DNA of 34,134 nucleotides from JAPHTQ01 sp046484535. Lineage in GTDB: Bacteria; Pseudomonadota; Gammaproteobacteria; Thiohalomonadales; Thiohalomonadaceae. Positions within the stretch are counted from its first letter, which is position 1. Each line of letters begins with the position of its first letter. Below the pieces are notes generated by a model. It saw nothing but the letters and a program-made list of their open reading frames with translations, was not told the origin of the DNA and searched no databases. The stretch covers positions 1 to 34,134 of the forward strand of contig JAWOIT010000058.1 of assembly GCA_046484535.1 (NCBI GenBank). Direction: 5' to 3'. Of this stretch, positions 14,246 to 22,755 are shown in pieces. The position numbers were made by a program, and so were the translations under genes.

Positions 14246-15469
14246 CTAACTGTGTCGCTTGCGGTAGTGGTGCAGGAACCGCTCTATTCGGCTCATCGCC
14301 TCCTGCAGGTCATCGCCATTGGGCAGGAAGACCATACGGAAGTGATCCGGCTCGACCCAGTTGAAGCCGCTGCCCTGCACGATCAGCACCTTCTCATCCT
14401 TCAGCAGCTCCAGGGCGAACTCCTGATCATCCTTAATAGGATACATCTTCGGGTCCAGCCGTGGGAACAGGTAGAGCGCCGCCCGGGGCTTGACGCAGCT
14501 GACCCCCGGCATGGCGTTGATCATCTCCCAGGCCATATCCCGCTGCCGCCTCAGCCGCCCCCCCGGCGCCACCAGATCGTCGATACTCTGATAACCGCCC
14601 AGCGCGGTCTGGATGGCGAACTGTCCCGGCACATTGGAGCACAGACGCATGGATGAGAGGATGTTCAACCCCTCGATATAGTCCCGGGCGTGACTCTGCT
14701 CACCGGAGACCACCATCCAGCCGGCGCGATAGCCGCAGGCACGGTAGTTCTTCGACAGACCGTTGAAGGTGACGAACAGCACATCATCGGCCAGGGAGGC
14801 GATGGAGGTGTGGGTTTGGCCGTCGTAGACCATTTTGTCGTAGATCTCATCGGCATAGATGATGAGTTGATGCCGGCGGGCCAGCTCGACAATCTCGGCC
14901 AACAGATCGTCCGGATAGAGCGCCCCGGTGGGGTTATTCGGGTTGATGATGACAATGGCCCGGGTATTTTTGTTGATCTTGCTTCGAATATCGTCGATAT
15001 CCGGCAACCAGCCCGCCCCCTCGTCACAGACATAATGTCGGGGATGGCCACCACCCAGACTGACCGCCGCGGTCCAGAGCGGGTAATCCGGGGCCGGCAC
15101 CAGGACCTCATCGCCGTTGTCCAACAGGGCCTGCATGGCCAGGACGATAAGTTCCGAGACCCCATTGCCGATATAGATATCGTCCATACCGACGCCGGGG
15201 ATCTTCTTCGCCTGGGTGTAGTGCATCACCGCCTTGCGCGCGGCGAACAGACCCTTGGAGTCGGAGTAACCGGATGACTGGGGCAGGTTGTGGATCACAT
15301 CCTGCTGGATCTCCTCCGGGGCATCAAAGCCAAAGGGCGCCAGATTACCGAGATTGAGCTTGATGATGCGGTGCCCCTCCTCTTCCATCAGGCGGGCGTG
15401 GGTCATCACCGGTCCACGGATGTCATAGCAAACGTTGGCCAGTTTGGAGGATTTCTGTATCGGGCGCAT
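14246..15469 (-). CDS. alaA: Glutamate-pyruvate aminotransferase AlaA
   Basis: A PLP-dependent transaminase making alanine from pyruvate and glutamate. It follows E. coli AlaA from its first residues (MRPIQKSSKLANVCYDIRGP) to the end. Landmarks are GYSDSKGL, IYIGNGVSELI, PAPDYPLWTAAVSL, INPNNPTGALY, YADEIYDKM and the PLP lysine in NGLSKNYRACGYRAGW (Lys240). From the ATG at 15469 it has 407 residues. A TTG at 15511 overlaps the alaC stop by 4 bases, with AAGGA 9 bases upstream, and would add 14 residues; since the ATG has no clear ribosome site, the TTG may be the true start. Position directly behind alaC implies one transcript. Confidence 0.93.
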   Translation of the reverse strand: MRPIQKSSKLANVCYDIRGPVMTHARLMEEEGHRIIKLNLGNLAPFGFDAPEEIQQDVIHNLPQSSGYSDSKGLFAARKAVMHYTQAKKIPGVGMDDIYIGNGVSELIVLAMQALLDNGDEVLVPAPDYPLWTAAVSLGGGHPRHYVCDEGAGWLPDIDDIRSKINKNTRAIVIINPNNPTGALYPDDLLAEIVELARRHQLIIYADEIYDKMVYDGQTHTSIASLADDVLFVTFNGLSKNYRACGYRAGWMVVSGEQSHARDYIEGLNILSSMRLCSNVPGQFAIQTALGGYQSIDDLVAPGGRLRRQRDMAWEMINAMPGVSCVKPRAALYLFPRLDPKMYPIKDDQEFALELLKDEKVLIVQGSGFNWVEPDHFRMVFLPNGDDLQEAMSRIERFLHHYRKRHS

Positions 15470-15507
15470 AGTCGGTTCGGACGTCTTGGTTTCAGTGGCG
15501 GAATGGG

Positions 15508-16695
15508 TCAAAGCAGGCCATCCTTGCGGAACATATCGCGAATGCCGCGGATCGCCTGGCGGGTCCGGTGCTCATTTTCAATGAGGCTGAAACGGACATG
15601 GTCGTCACCGTACTCACCAAAACCGATACCGGGCGAAACCGCCACCTTGGCCTCTTCCAGCAGCTTCTTGGAGAACTCCAGCGAGCCGAGGTGACGGTAG
15701 GCCTCGGGGATCGGCGCCCAGACAAACATGGTCGCCCTGGGCCGTTCCACCTTCCAACCGACGGAATCCAGCCCGTCACAGAGGGCATTGCGACGGTTCT
15801 GGTACATATCGCGGATCTCACGGACACAATCCTGCGGTCCCTCCAGCGCAGCAATCGCCGCCACCTGGATAGGGGTGAACATGCCGTAATCGAGATAGGA
15901 TTTGATCCGCGCCAGCGCGGAGACCAACGTCGGATTGCCCACCATAAAGCCGACCCGCCAGCCGGGCATATTGTAACTTTTGGAGAGTGAATAGAACTCC
16001 ACCGCCACCTCTTTGGCGCCCGGCACCTGCATAATGGAGGGGGCCTTGTAGCCGTCGAAGACGATCTCGGCGTAGGCGATATCATGGATCACCCAGATCT
16101 CATGTTCACGGGCGATCGCCACCACCTTTTCGAAGAATTCGAGATCCACACACTGTGCGGTCGGATTGCCCGGGAAATTCAGCACCAGAAATTTGGGTTT
16201 CGGCCAGGAGTTACGGATGGCCTTCTCCAGTTCATCGAAAAAGTCCTTGCCCTCCACCATCGGCACATGGCGAATATCGGCCCCGGAGATTACAAAGCCG
16301 TAAGGGTGGATCGGATAGGCCGGATTGGGCACCAACACCGCATCGCCCGGCCCTGTGGTGGCCAGCGCCAAGTGCGCCAGCCCCTCTTTGGAGCCGATGG
16401 TGACGATGGCCTCGGTCTCCGGGTCGATATCGACCTCATAATTGGATTTGTACCAGTTGCCGATCGCCCGGCGCAGGCGCGGAATACCGCGGGACATGGA
16501 GTAACGGTGGGTGTCATTGCGCTGCGCCGCCTCGGTCAACTTGTCGATAATGTGGGGCGGTGTCGGCTGATCCGGGTTTCCCATGCCGAAATCGATAATG
16601 TCCTCTCCCCGCGCGCGCGCTTTTGCCTTCAGCTCATTGACAATGGCAAAGACATAAGGCGGTAACCGCTTGATTCTCTGGAAATCTTCTATCAA
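15508..16695 (-). CDS. alaC: Alanine transaminase AlaC
   Basis: A second PLP-dependent alanine-forming transaminase, of the AlaC (YfdZ) branch rather than AlaA. The protein has 395 residues. Family landmarks are RIKRLPPYVF, FGMGNPDQPTPPHI, YSMSRGIPRLRRAI, GSKEGLAHL, NFPGNPTAQCVDLEF and the PLP lysine in SLSKSYNMPGWRVGF (Lys239). The start is TTG at 16695 with no strong ribosome site; no other in-frame start is visible nearby and conserved sequence begins within the first residues. It heads a block with alaA and hom, so alanine and threonine synthesis may be coexpressed. The tandem of two alanine transaminases is notable, as E. coli keeps them apart. Confidence 0.94.
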   Translation of the reverse strand: MIEDFQRIKRLPPYVFAIVNELKAKARARGEDIIDFGMGNPDQPTPPHIIDKLTEAAQRNDTHRYSMSRGIPRLRRAIGNWYKSNYEVDIDPETEAIVTIGSKEGLAHLALATTGPGDAVLVPNPAYPIHPYGFVISGADIRHVPMVEGKDFFDELEKAIRNSWPKPKFLVLNFPGNPTAQCVDLEFFEKVVAIAREHEIWVIHDIAYAEIVFDGYKAPSIMQVPGAKEVAVEFYSLSKSYNMPGWRVGFMVGNPTLVSALARIKSYLDYGMFTPIQVAAIAALEGPQDCVREIRDMYQNRRNALCDGLDSVGWKVERPRATMFVWAPIPEAYRHLGSLEFSKKLLEEAKVAVSPGIGFGEYGDDHVRFSLIENEHRTRQAIRGIRDMFRKDGLL

Positions 16696-16840
16696 GGTGG
16701 CACTATCCGAAATTCTGGGGCACTGGCCGGGTCTCCGGCATCCGATGCGGCTTCACGAAAGCTGCTAACATTACTGGGGCCATAAATCCCTGTCAATCAG
16801 CTAAATACCGATAAGCCTCTATTCTTACGGGAAAAATCGT

Positions 16841-17251
16841 ATGAAATTCACTCGCGAACAAGCGGAAGGACTCTACACCGTCCACGCCTATCAATCCGGG
16901 AGCGTGACCCTCAATTCCCCCGATCCTGCCGATGCAAGAGACGAAGAAGGCCGAATTGTGCTGACAGAGAGTTTTATCGTCAGTCCACGGCATCTGATGC
17001 GGGAGTGGAGGCCGGATCGTCTGGAACAGATTGAAGGTCGGGATCTTGGTGTGATCGCAGAATTCCGTCCGGAAATCTTGTTACTGGGCACAGGCGAATC
17101 CCTGCTTTTCCCAAACAACAGCCTGACGGCGGCGATTATCGAACTGGGGGTAGGCTATGAGATAATGAGTTCGCCGGCCGCTTGTCGGACCTACAACCTC
17201 CTTGCCGCGGAAGGGCGTCGGGTGGCCGCTGCGATTATTATTGAAAATTAA
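16841..17251 (+). CDS. Mth938/Xcc1710-like domain protein (DUF498)
   Basis: A 136-residue soluble protein of the Mth938 fold family, which also includes the mitochondrial complex I assembly factor NDUFAF3. The bacterial function is not established. Visible family features are an N-terminal strand-rich part, ESFIVSPRHLMREW, the conserved FRPEILLLGTGE core, and GVGYEIMSSPAACRTYNLL. The ATG at 16841 has only a weak ribosome site (ACGGGA further upstream). It is divergent from alaC with about 145 bases between them, an arrangement I recall from other gammaproteobacteria. Confidence 0.88.
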   Translation: MKFTREQAEGLYTVHAYQSGSVTLNSPDPADARDEEGRIVLTESFIVSPRHLMREWRPDRLEQIEGRDLGVIAEFRPEILLLGTGESLLFPNNSLTAAIIELGVGYEIMSSPAACRTYNLLAAEGRRVAAAIIIEN

Positions 17252-17306
17252 TGCATTAAACGTAGAGGCGGCCAACAAGCTGATATTTTATCAAACCGGT
17301 CGGCCT

Positions 17307-17339
17307 GGTGCTCTGCTGCTCCATGGAGAATAGAGCACC
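17307..17339 (-). terminator. Stem-loop behind rpoS
   Basis: GGTGCTCT (17307-17314) pairs with AGAGCACC (17332-17339), and the loop contains the palindrome CTCCATGGAG. It lies between the converging ends of the Mth938 gene and rpoS. There is no good T run on either side, so terminator function is uncertain. Confidence 0.4.
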
Positions 17340-17362
17340 CATCAACGCTTTCCATCCTTTGT

Positions 17363-18322
17363 CTACAGGGCGTCTCCGCTATAACCCTGGCCCTCCAGGA
17401 TTTCGCGCAGACGCTTCAGCGCCTCGATCTGGATCTGACGCACCCGCTCCCGCGTGACGCCGATCTCCGCCCCAACCTGCTCCAGGGTTGAGACATCATA
17501 GCCGTGAAGGCCGAAACGCCGCTCCACGACTTCCCGCTGCTTTTCGCTCAGCTGATTGAGCCAGAAGTCGATATTGCCGCGAATATCTTCATCCTGCAGC
17601 AGATCAGAGGGGTCGAGATTATTGTCGTCAGGAATGGCATCGAGCAGGGACTTATCCGCATCGCGCCCGACGGGAATATCCACAGAAGTCACCCGTTCAT
17701 TCAGCCCCATCATTTTCTTCACATCATCAATGGGCTTATCCAGCATCGCCGCGATATCTTCCGGCATCGGCTCGTGATCCAGACTTTGGGTCAAATGCCG
17801 GGCCGCGCGCTGGTATACATTGATTTCCTTGACCACATGAATAGGCAGACGAATGGTGCGGGTTTGATTCATGATAGCCCGCTCGATGGTCTGACGAATC
17901 CACCAAGTGGCGTAGGTTGAGAAACGAAAACCGCGCTCCGGGTCAAACTTCTCCACCGCGCGGATCAGACCCAGATTACCCTCTTCAATGAGGTCCAGCA
18001 GCGCCAGCCCCCGATTGAGATAACGCCTGGCGATCTTAACCACCAGCCGCAGATTGCTCTCAATCATCCGTTTGCGGCCGGCCTCCTCGCCACGCTGCGC
18101 CATCCGGGCATAATGGACCTCTTCCTCTGCACTTAGCAGGGGAGAAAAACCGATTTCACTCAAATAAAGGCGGGTTGCATCCAATTGCGTATCAGGAATG
18201 GCGCCGGCCTCGTACATCGGCGCCGCACTCTCTTCTACCTCATCTGTCGAAGCAAGAAAAACTCCTTCACTCTGTCCTCCGATATATGCATCCTTGTCTT
18301 GTGTCATGTTTCCTCTACCCAT
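17363..18322 (-). CDS. rpoS: RNA polymerase sigma factor RpoS
   Basis: The stationary-phase and general stress sigma factor. The protein has 319 residues. Region 1.2 is at RLYLSEIGFSPLLSAEEEV, region 2 runs from ESNLRLVVKIARRYLNRG through DLIEEGNLGLIRAVEKFDPE to FSTYATWWIRQTIERAI (-10 recognition), region 3 follows, and region 4 ends with the -35 helix-turn-helix (TLEQVGAEIGVTRERVRQIQ). Two starts compete: ATG 18322, overlapping the nlpD stop (TAATG) behind AGAGGGG, and ATG 18307 behind AGAGGA, which would give 314 residues. It lies downstream of surE-pcm-yqaA-nlpD as usual; an internal promoter inside nlpD is expected from other species but was not identified. Confidence 0.96.
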   Translation of the reverse strand: MGRGNMTQDKDAYIGGQSEGVFLASTDEVEESAAPMYEAGAIPDTQLDATRLYLSEIGFSPLLSAEEEVHYARMAQRGEEAGRKRMIESNLRLVVKIARRYLNRGLALLDLIEEGNLGLIRAVEKFDPERGFRFSTYATWWIRQTIERAIMNQTRTIRLPIHVVKEINVYQRAARHLTQSLDHEPMPEDIAAMLDKPIDDVKKMMGLNERVTSVDIPVGRDADKSLLDAIPDDNNLDPSDLLQDEDIRGNIDFWLNQLSEKQREVVERRFGLHGYDVSTLEQVGAEIGVTRERVRQIQIEALKRLREILEGQGYSGDAL

Positions 18323-19146
18323 TATGAATCCCCTCTCACATTCAATGGTAAATAGTCGATCGGATCCACCGGTTTGCCCTCACGCCGGATCTCAAAATGG
18401 AGCAATACACCCTCCTTGCCACTTTCTCCCATCTCAGCAATTTTTTGCCCTCGCTTCACCACGTCACCCTCCTTTACAAGCAAACGCCGGTTATGACCAT
18501 AGGCACTCAGATAGGTCTCGTTATGTTTGACGATTATCAAATTACCGTAACCAATCAAACTACTACCACTATAGACCACGTTTCCGTCTGCTGCAGAAAA
18601 AATGGGCTGTCCGGCTTTTCCTGCGATATCCACACCCTTTTTACCGTCAGAGGGCGAGAAATGGTTCACAATTTCTCCGGCTGTGGGCCTGCTCCACTTA
18701 ACCTTTTTTCTTTTGTGGTTATTGGTTGTTTTTTCAACCTTATTTATCGGGGATGTGACACTCCTCTCGGTTTGGGTTCCTGTGGGTGGGGAACCGGGCT
18801 GAGGCGCGGTAGCGCTGCGATTTGTACCGCGATCTGCGACGTTCGTTCCACGCGTATGCGGAACTTGACGTGCGTTTTGTTGGTAAGGGGAAATAATATA
18901 GATATGTTGGCCGGGATAAATCGTATACGGAGGAGGTATGTTGTTCCAACCCGCCACTTTGCGCGGGTCGTACCCGTAACGCCAGGCAATGGAATAGAGG
19001 GTGTCGCCTGACTTGACCACGTGGTCGATCATTTCACCACGCGAACCTATCGGCTGCATCTGGCCGCAACCGCTAATTAACCCGCCAAGCAGGCCTATTA
19101 TCAACCAAATATAGCCACGTTTAGGTATTCGCACTGTTATTAACAA
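18322..19146 (-). CDS. nlpD: Murein hydrolase activator NlpD (LysM and degenerate LytM lipoprotein)
   Basis: An outer-membrane lipoprotein that activates the amidase AmiC during cell division. The signal sequence ends at LISGC (lipobox). A LysM domain follows (VKSGDTLYSIAWRYGYDPRK), then a Thr/Pro/Asn-rich linker and a C-terminal LytM/M23 domain. In that domain the metal-binding His of the first motif is replaced (KKGVDIAG) and the HxH motif reads LLHFEI, so only one His remains. This matches E. coli NlpD, a regulator rather than an enzyme. The start is uncertain: TTG at 19146 or GTG at 19134, neither with a good ribosome site, both inside the end of yqaA, suggesting translational coupling. 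Confidence 0.94.
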   Translation of the reverse strand: MLITVRIPKRGYIWLIIGLLGGLISGCGQMQPIGSRGEMIDHVVKSGDTLYSIAWRYGYDPRKVAGWNNIPPPYTIYPGQHIYIISPYQQNARQVPHTRGTNVADRGTNRSATAPQPGSPPTGTQTERSVTSPINKVEKTTNNHKRKKVKWSRPTAGEIVNHFSPSDGKKGVDIAGKAGQPIFSAADGNVVYSGSSLIGYGNLIIVKHNETYLSAYGHNRRLLVKEGDVVKRGQKIAEMGESGKEGVLLHFEIRREGKPVDPIDYLPLNVRGDS

Positions 19147-19711
19147 TTAAATAAATGATGATAACAAAGAGTATAAGAATCCAGCCGACTCGATCGATAT
19201 AGTCTCGCAGCGCCTTCTCCATCCTTTCACCGCCCCAGCGCATCAGCCCGGCGACAAGAAAAAAACGCGCGCCGCGGCCGATGGCCGATGCAAGAATAAA
19301 CGGCACCACAGGCATGCCGATGACACCGGCGCTGATGGTAAATACCTTATAAGGAATAGGGGAAAATCCCACCAGCAAAATGGCCCAAAAACCCCAGGTT
19401 TCGAACCACGTTCCGGTACGCTGGTAGGCGTCCCAATAGCCGGTCTGACGAATCCACGGCTCAACCAGGTCAAAGGCGAAAACACCGATAAGGTAGCCGA
19501 GCACCCCACCCAACAGCGACATCACGGTCGTGAGCATTGCGTAGTGCCATGCCTTTTGCGGGTTTGCCAGCGCCATCGGCGCCAGCATCACATCCGGGGG
19601 GATCGGGAAAAAAGAAGATTCGGCGAAGCTCAAACCACCCAAATAGTAGGGGGCATGTCGGTGGCGCGACCAGCCGATAACCCTCCCGTATAGCATAGAG
19701 AAAAATTTCAT
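19121..19711 (-). CDS. yqaA: YqaA-like DedA/VTT-family membrane protein
   Basis: A 196-residue inner-membrane protein of the DedA-related (VTT) group, whose broader family includes lipid transporters and scramblases. Visible features are the FAESSFFPIPPDVMLAPMAL re-entrant motif, a second region FSPIPYKVFTISAGVIGMP with the conserved proline and lysine, and several hydrophobic helices, ending in WILILFVIIIYLIV. The ATG at 19711 is 8 bases past the pcm stop, and its 3' end overlaps nlpD. The substrate is not known. Its place between pcm and nlpD is common in this gene block. Confidence 0.9.
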   Translation of the reverse strand: MKFFSMLYGRVIGWSRHRHAPYYLGGLSFAESSFFPIPPDVMLAPMALANPQKAWHYAMLTTVMSLLGGVLGYLIGVFAFDLVEPWIRQTGYWDAYQRTGTWFETWGFWAILLVGFSPIPYKVFTISAGVIGMPVVPFILASAIGRGARFFLVAGLMRWGGERMEKALRDYIDRVGWILILFVIIIYLIVNNSANT

Positions 19712-19719
19712 TGCATGCC

Positions 19720-20385
19720 CTAGCGATCGGCGCCGGAGAGCATAGGGACAAAACTCACCATATCCAGCACCTCTTCATGAAATTGATTACCTTGGCGAAT
19801 TATTCGCAAGAGTTTCTGCCCCCTGCCCGCCCCCACGGGTATGACCAGACAACCGCTATCGGAAAGTTGGTGCAGCAGCGCTTCCGGAATCTCTGCAGGT
19901 GCCGCCGCCGCCAAAATGGCATCAAAGGGAGCCTGGGCCTTCCAGCCCTGATAGCCGTCGCCATGTCGCAACCGGACATGGCTCAGCTTGACTCTGCTCA
20001 GGTTTCGACGGGCCTTCTCATGTAAGGTTCCGATCCGCTCGATACTGAACACCTCCAACCCCAGGCTGGCCAGGACCGCGGTCTGATAACCGCAGCCGGT
20101 GCCGACCTCCAATACCTTGTGCGGCCGGCAAGCAAGAAGCGCCTCGGTCATGCGCGCCACCACATAGGGCTGGGAGATAGTCTGGCCGCTACCGATAGGC
20201 AGGGAGGTATCCTCATAGGCCCGTGATGAGAGCGCCTCATCCACAAACAGGTGTCGCGGCACGTTGCGGATTGTCTCCAACACCCGGTGATCCTTAATCC
20301 CCCGCTCCATCAAGCGCTGAACCAGGCGCTCCCGGGTGCGCTGCGAGGTCATGCCGATACCGTGAAACTGGTGTGACCGCTCCAT
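19720..20385 (-). CDS. pcm: Protein-L-isoaspartate O-methyltransferase
   Basis: Repairs isoaspartyl residues in aged proteins by methylation with S-adenosylmethionine, a stationary-phase maintenance role that fits its link to rpoS. The protein has 221 residues from the ATG at 20385, which lies one base after the surE stop (TGATATG). An internal ATG at 20352 (MTSQRTRERLVQRL) corresponds better to the E. coli N-terminus and would give 210 residues. The conserved segments are FVDEALSSRAYEDTSLPIG, GQTISQPYVVARMTE, the SAM-binding loop VLEVGTGCGYQTAVLA and FDAILAAAAP. Confidence 0.95.
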   Translation of the reverse strand: MERSHQFHGIGMTSQRTRERLVQRLMERGIKDHRVLETIRNVPRHLFVDEALSSRAYEDTSLPIGSGQTISQPYVVARMTEALLACRPHKVLEVGTGCGYQTAVLASLGLEVFSIERIGTLHEKARRNLSRVKLSHVRLRHGDGYQGWKAQAPFDAILAAAAPAEIPEALLHQLSDSGCLVIPVGAGRGQKLLRIIRQGNQFHEEVLDMVSFVPMLSGADR

Positions 20386-20386
20386 A

Positions 20387-21145
20387 TCAGGATACCCCGT
20401 CCAGCCAATCGGCAAGATCATCGAGCAAATTGTGGCGTGTCAGATCCACCTGCAGCGGTGTTACCGATACCCGCTGCCGGCGGATGGCGTAAAAGTCGGT
20501 CCCCGGCCCCGCGTCCTGTTCCAGCCCGGCCGGACCGATCCAATAGATTGGGCGGCCGCGCGGGTCGGCATCCTTAATCACCGCCTCCGCCTTGTGGCGG
20601 TGACCCAGACGGGTGACCTCAAAGCCCTGCAAATCCTCCCAGGGAAGGTCAGGGACGTTCACATTCAGGATGGTATCAGTCGGCAGGGGATGCTCTTCCA
20701 GCCGCTTCAGCAGCCGAATCGCCACGCGGGCGGCGGTTTCATAATGGGTAAAACGGTGCCCGGAGACGGCGCAAAGCGAAACCGCCATGGCCGGCAGCCC
20801 GAGAAAACGCCCCTCCATCGCCGCCGCAACGGTCCCCGAGTAGAGTACATCATCCCCCAGGTTGGCCCCGGCGTTGATCCCGGAGACCACCATATCGGGC
20901 TCATAATCGAGCATGCCGGTAATGGCGAGATGAACGCAATCGGTCGGCGTCCCGTCGACACGGAAGAAACCATTGGGGGTCTGCCGGGCTCTAAGGGGAA
21001 TATCGAGGGTCAGGGAGTTGCTGGCCCCGCTGCGATCCCGCTCAGGGGCAACGACTGTGATATCGGCGATCTGTTGCAGCTGTTCGGCCAGACAATTGAT
21101 CCCGGGGGCCAAATAACCGTCATCATTGCTTATCAGTATTTTCAT
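20387..21145 (-). CDS. surE: 5'/3'-nucleotidase SurE
   Basis: A metal-dependent phosphatase acting on nucleoside monophosphates and other phosphates, tied to stationary-phase survival. The protein has 252 residues. The start ATG at 21145 gives MKILISNDDGYLAPG with the metal-binding NDDG. Further motifs are APERDRSGASNSLT, the GTPTDCVHLAI region and the SGINAGANLGDDVLYSGTVA loop. A 12-codon upstream extension is rejected because it precedes the conserved start. It is the first gene of the surE-pcm-yqaA-nlpD-rpoS block and is divergent from an Smr-domain gene. Confidence 0.96.
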   Translation of the reverse strand: MKILISNDDGYLAPGINCLAEQLQQIADITVVAPERDRSGASNSLTLDIPLRARQTPNGFFRVDGTPTDCVHLAITGMLDYEPDMVVSGINAGANLGDDVLYSGTVAAAMEGRFLGLPAMAVSLCAVSGHRFTHYETAARVAIRLLKRLEEHPLPTDTILNVNVPDLPWEDLQGFEVTRLGHRHKAEAVIKDADPRGRPIYWIGPAGLEQDAGPGTDFYAIRRQRVSVTPLQVDLTRHNLLDDLADWLDGVS

Positions 21146-21294
21146 TCGTTTCTTTGATGGCCGTTCTAATTGGCGCTGCATTCTACCTGCTTATTCGGCT
21201 CATCGGTCAACTATACCAGTGACTGCATACCGGCATGAAGTGGAAAATGATATGGTAAACTGCCTCCGGTGGCGAAATAACGGTAAATACCGCG

Positions 21295-21843
21295 ATGAGC
21301 AAGTACAGCGAACCCAGTGAGGAGGAGAAGGCCCTGTTCCGGTCCGCAGTGGCCGACGCCCAGCCGTTGCCCCAAAAACGCATCGCCCCCCACCGCAAAC
21401 CAGCCCCACCCCACCCGAAGCAGCGCGAAGAGGACGAGCTTCGGGTACTGGACGATATGCTCTCCGACTACATCGACCCCTCGGAACTGGAAACCGGCGA
21501 AGAACTCTTCTACTGCCGACCCGGCCTGCAACATAATGTACTCAGAAAGCTTCGCCGCGGGCACTACGCTGTGCAAGCGGAGCTCGACCTTCACGGCATG
21601 CGCGTCGCCGAGGCCCGCCAGGCACTCAGCACTTTCCTGCAAGATGCCCTATCGCGACAGATCAAAACCGTGCGCATCATCCACGGAAAGGGTAATGGTT
21701 CCTTCAACAAACAACCGGTGTTAAAAGGTAAGGTCAATCACTGGCTCCGCCAACGCATCGAGATACTCGCCTTCTGCTCCGCCCGCCCGGTTGACGGAGG
21801 CACCGGCGCCATCTATGTGCTGCTGCGCCGCGGGCGCAAATAG
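21295..21843 (+). CDS. Smr-domain protein (SmrA/YdaL-like)
   Basis: A 182-residue protein with a proline- and charge-rich N-terminal half (PHRKPAPPHPKQREEDEL) and a C-terminal Smr domain, the small MutS-related fold associated with nucleic-acid cleavage. The domain starts with the conserved LDLHGMRVAEAR, continues with IKTVRIIHGKGNGSF and ends with the GGTGAIYVLLRR segment. The His of LDLHG and the HGKG loop are the putative active site. Whether it acts on DNA, or on mRNA at collided ribosomes as SmrB does, cannot be told from sequence. It is divergent from surE, with about 150 bases between. Confidence 0.9.
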   Translation: MSKYSEPSEEEKALFRSAVADAQPLPQKRIAPHRKPAPPHPKQREEDELRVLDDMLSDYIDPSELETGEELFYCRPGLQHNVLRKLRRGHYAVQAELDLHGMRVAEARQALSTFLQDALSRQIKTVRIIHGKGNGSFNKQPVLKGKVNHWLRQRIEILAFCSARPVDGGTGAIYVLLRRGRK

Positions 21844-22179
21844 GCACACAAACTAAGTGGTTTATTTGCCGTCATTCATTGTACGGGTAACTACTCGCTC
21901 CCAATAAGGATAAGCGCACCGCAGACGCCGCCATGGATGGCGGTTGTAGACAATGCAGGGAGCACATTGTCCAGGCGCAAAGGTAGACTGCTCCAGTCTG
22001 CAACGGTAACCGCCTTCGTATAGATGCTGAATTGTGCAGGACTCCGCTCAGACCAGCGCATAGCTCCCCTCTCGAGAACAGGACAAGCGTCGCCAGGGTT
22101 CGGACTGATGTGGTGCAAAGTCGTGTGATAATAAGTCTTTGTGCACTGTTATTTAACCTGTAGGAGCGGTTTCTAACAC
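21844..22179. other. Gene-free region between the Smr gene and the DUF1499 gene
   Basis: 336 bases in which I see no supportable gene. A 75-codon minus-strand frame at 21891-22118 lacks family resemblance. TGTAGGAGCGGTTTCTAACA at about 22160-22179 resembles half of a common gammaproteobacterial REP sequence, without its partner arm. Short inverted pairs such as GCCGCCATGGATGGCGG (about 21926-21942) are present. Confidence 0.5.
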
Positions 22180-22656
22180 CTAAGGCTCGACATTCGCCTC
22201 AGCTGCCTCGAGATAAAGCTTTCGAAGCTTCTCCACCCGCTTGCGGTTTACCCCAAGGTCAGAATGGCCAACACGCGATGCCGAACGCACATGGATATGT
22301 CCCGCACGGCTATCCAGCCTCAACTCCAGATCATCGATAAAGCGGAAAACCTTGCTGGTGTAGGTCGCGGCAAGATAGTCCCCCTCCTCTCGCACGATCT
22401 TACCGCCGGAATCCCGCACCGCCGCCGTTACCCTAGACCATGCCGTCGCACTATTTCCCTCGAAGCCTAGCGGCTCGACAAACGCTTGATTAGCGGGGTA
22501 CTCACTGCAGACACAGTTAGGCGTATCGGGACATGACATCAGCCGCCCATCCACCAGACCCGGCGCCTCTTTCTGGCGAGAAAGTATGGAAAGCGCCACC
22601 GCCATGACAATGAAAATTACGACAACAGTTCCCGTAATCATACGTGTATGCCTCAT
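22180..22656 (-). CDS. DUF1499 family membrane-anchored protein
   Basis: A 158-residue protein with one N-terminal hydrophobic segment (TGTVVVIFIVMAVALSIL) as anchor or signal, followed by the DUF1499 domain. The hallmark CPDTPNCVCS appears just after the membrane segment. TSKVFRFIDDLELRL and HVRSASRVGHSDLGVNRKRV are the other conserved parts. Function is unknown for the family. The start could be ATG 22656 or ATG 22641; an extension to 22728 is rejected. It lies 100 bases downstream of rnhB on the same strand. Confidence 0.88.
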   Translation of the reverse strand: MRHTRMITGTVVVIFIVMAVALSILSRQKEAPGLVDGRLMSCPDTPNCVCSEYPANQAFVEPLGFEGNSATAWSRVTAAVRDSGGKIVREEGDYLAATYTSKVFRFIDDLELRLDSRAGHIHVRSASRVGHSDLGVNRKRVEKLRKLYLEAAEANVEP

Positions 22657-22755
22657 TTGATATCCGTGACAGGTCGCATCAAAACATCGAAATAGTAAAG
22701 TGGTTTGTGCCGGTTTATTTCTCCCCAATACGACGGGAGATAAGCCGGGAACAAC

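Noticed and set aside
21891..22118. 75-codon minus-strand frame in the gap after the Smr gene
   Set aside because: No ribosome site or family resemblance; region treated as non-coding.
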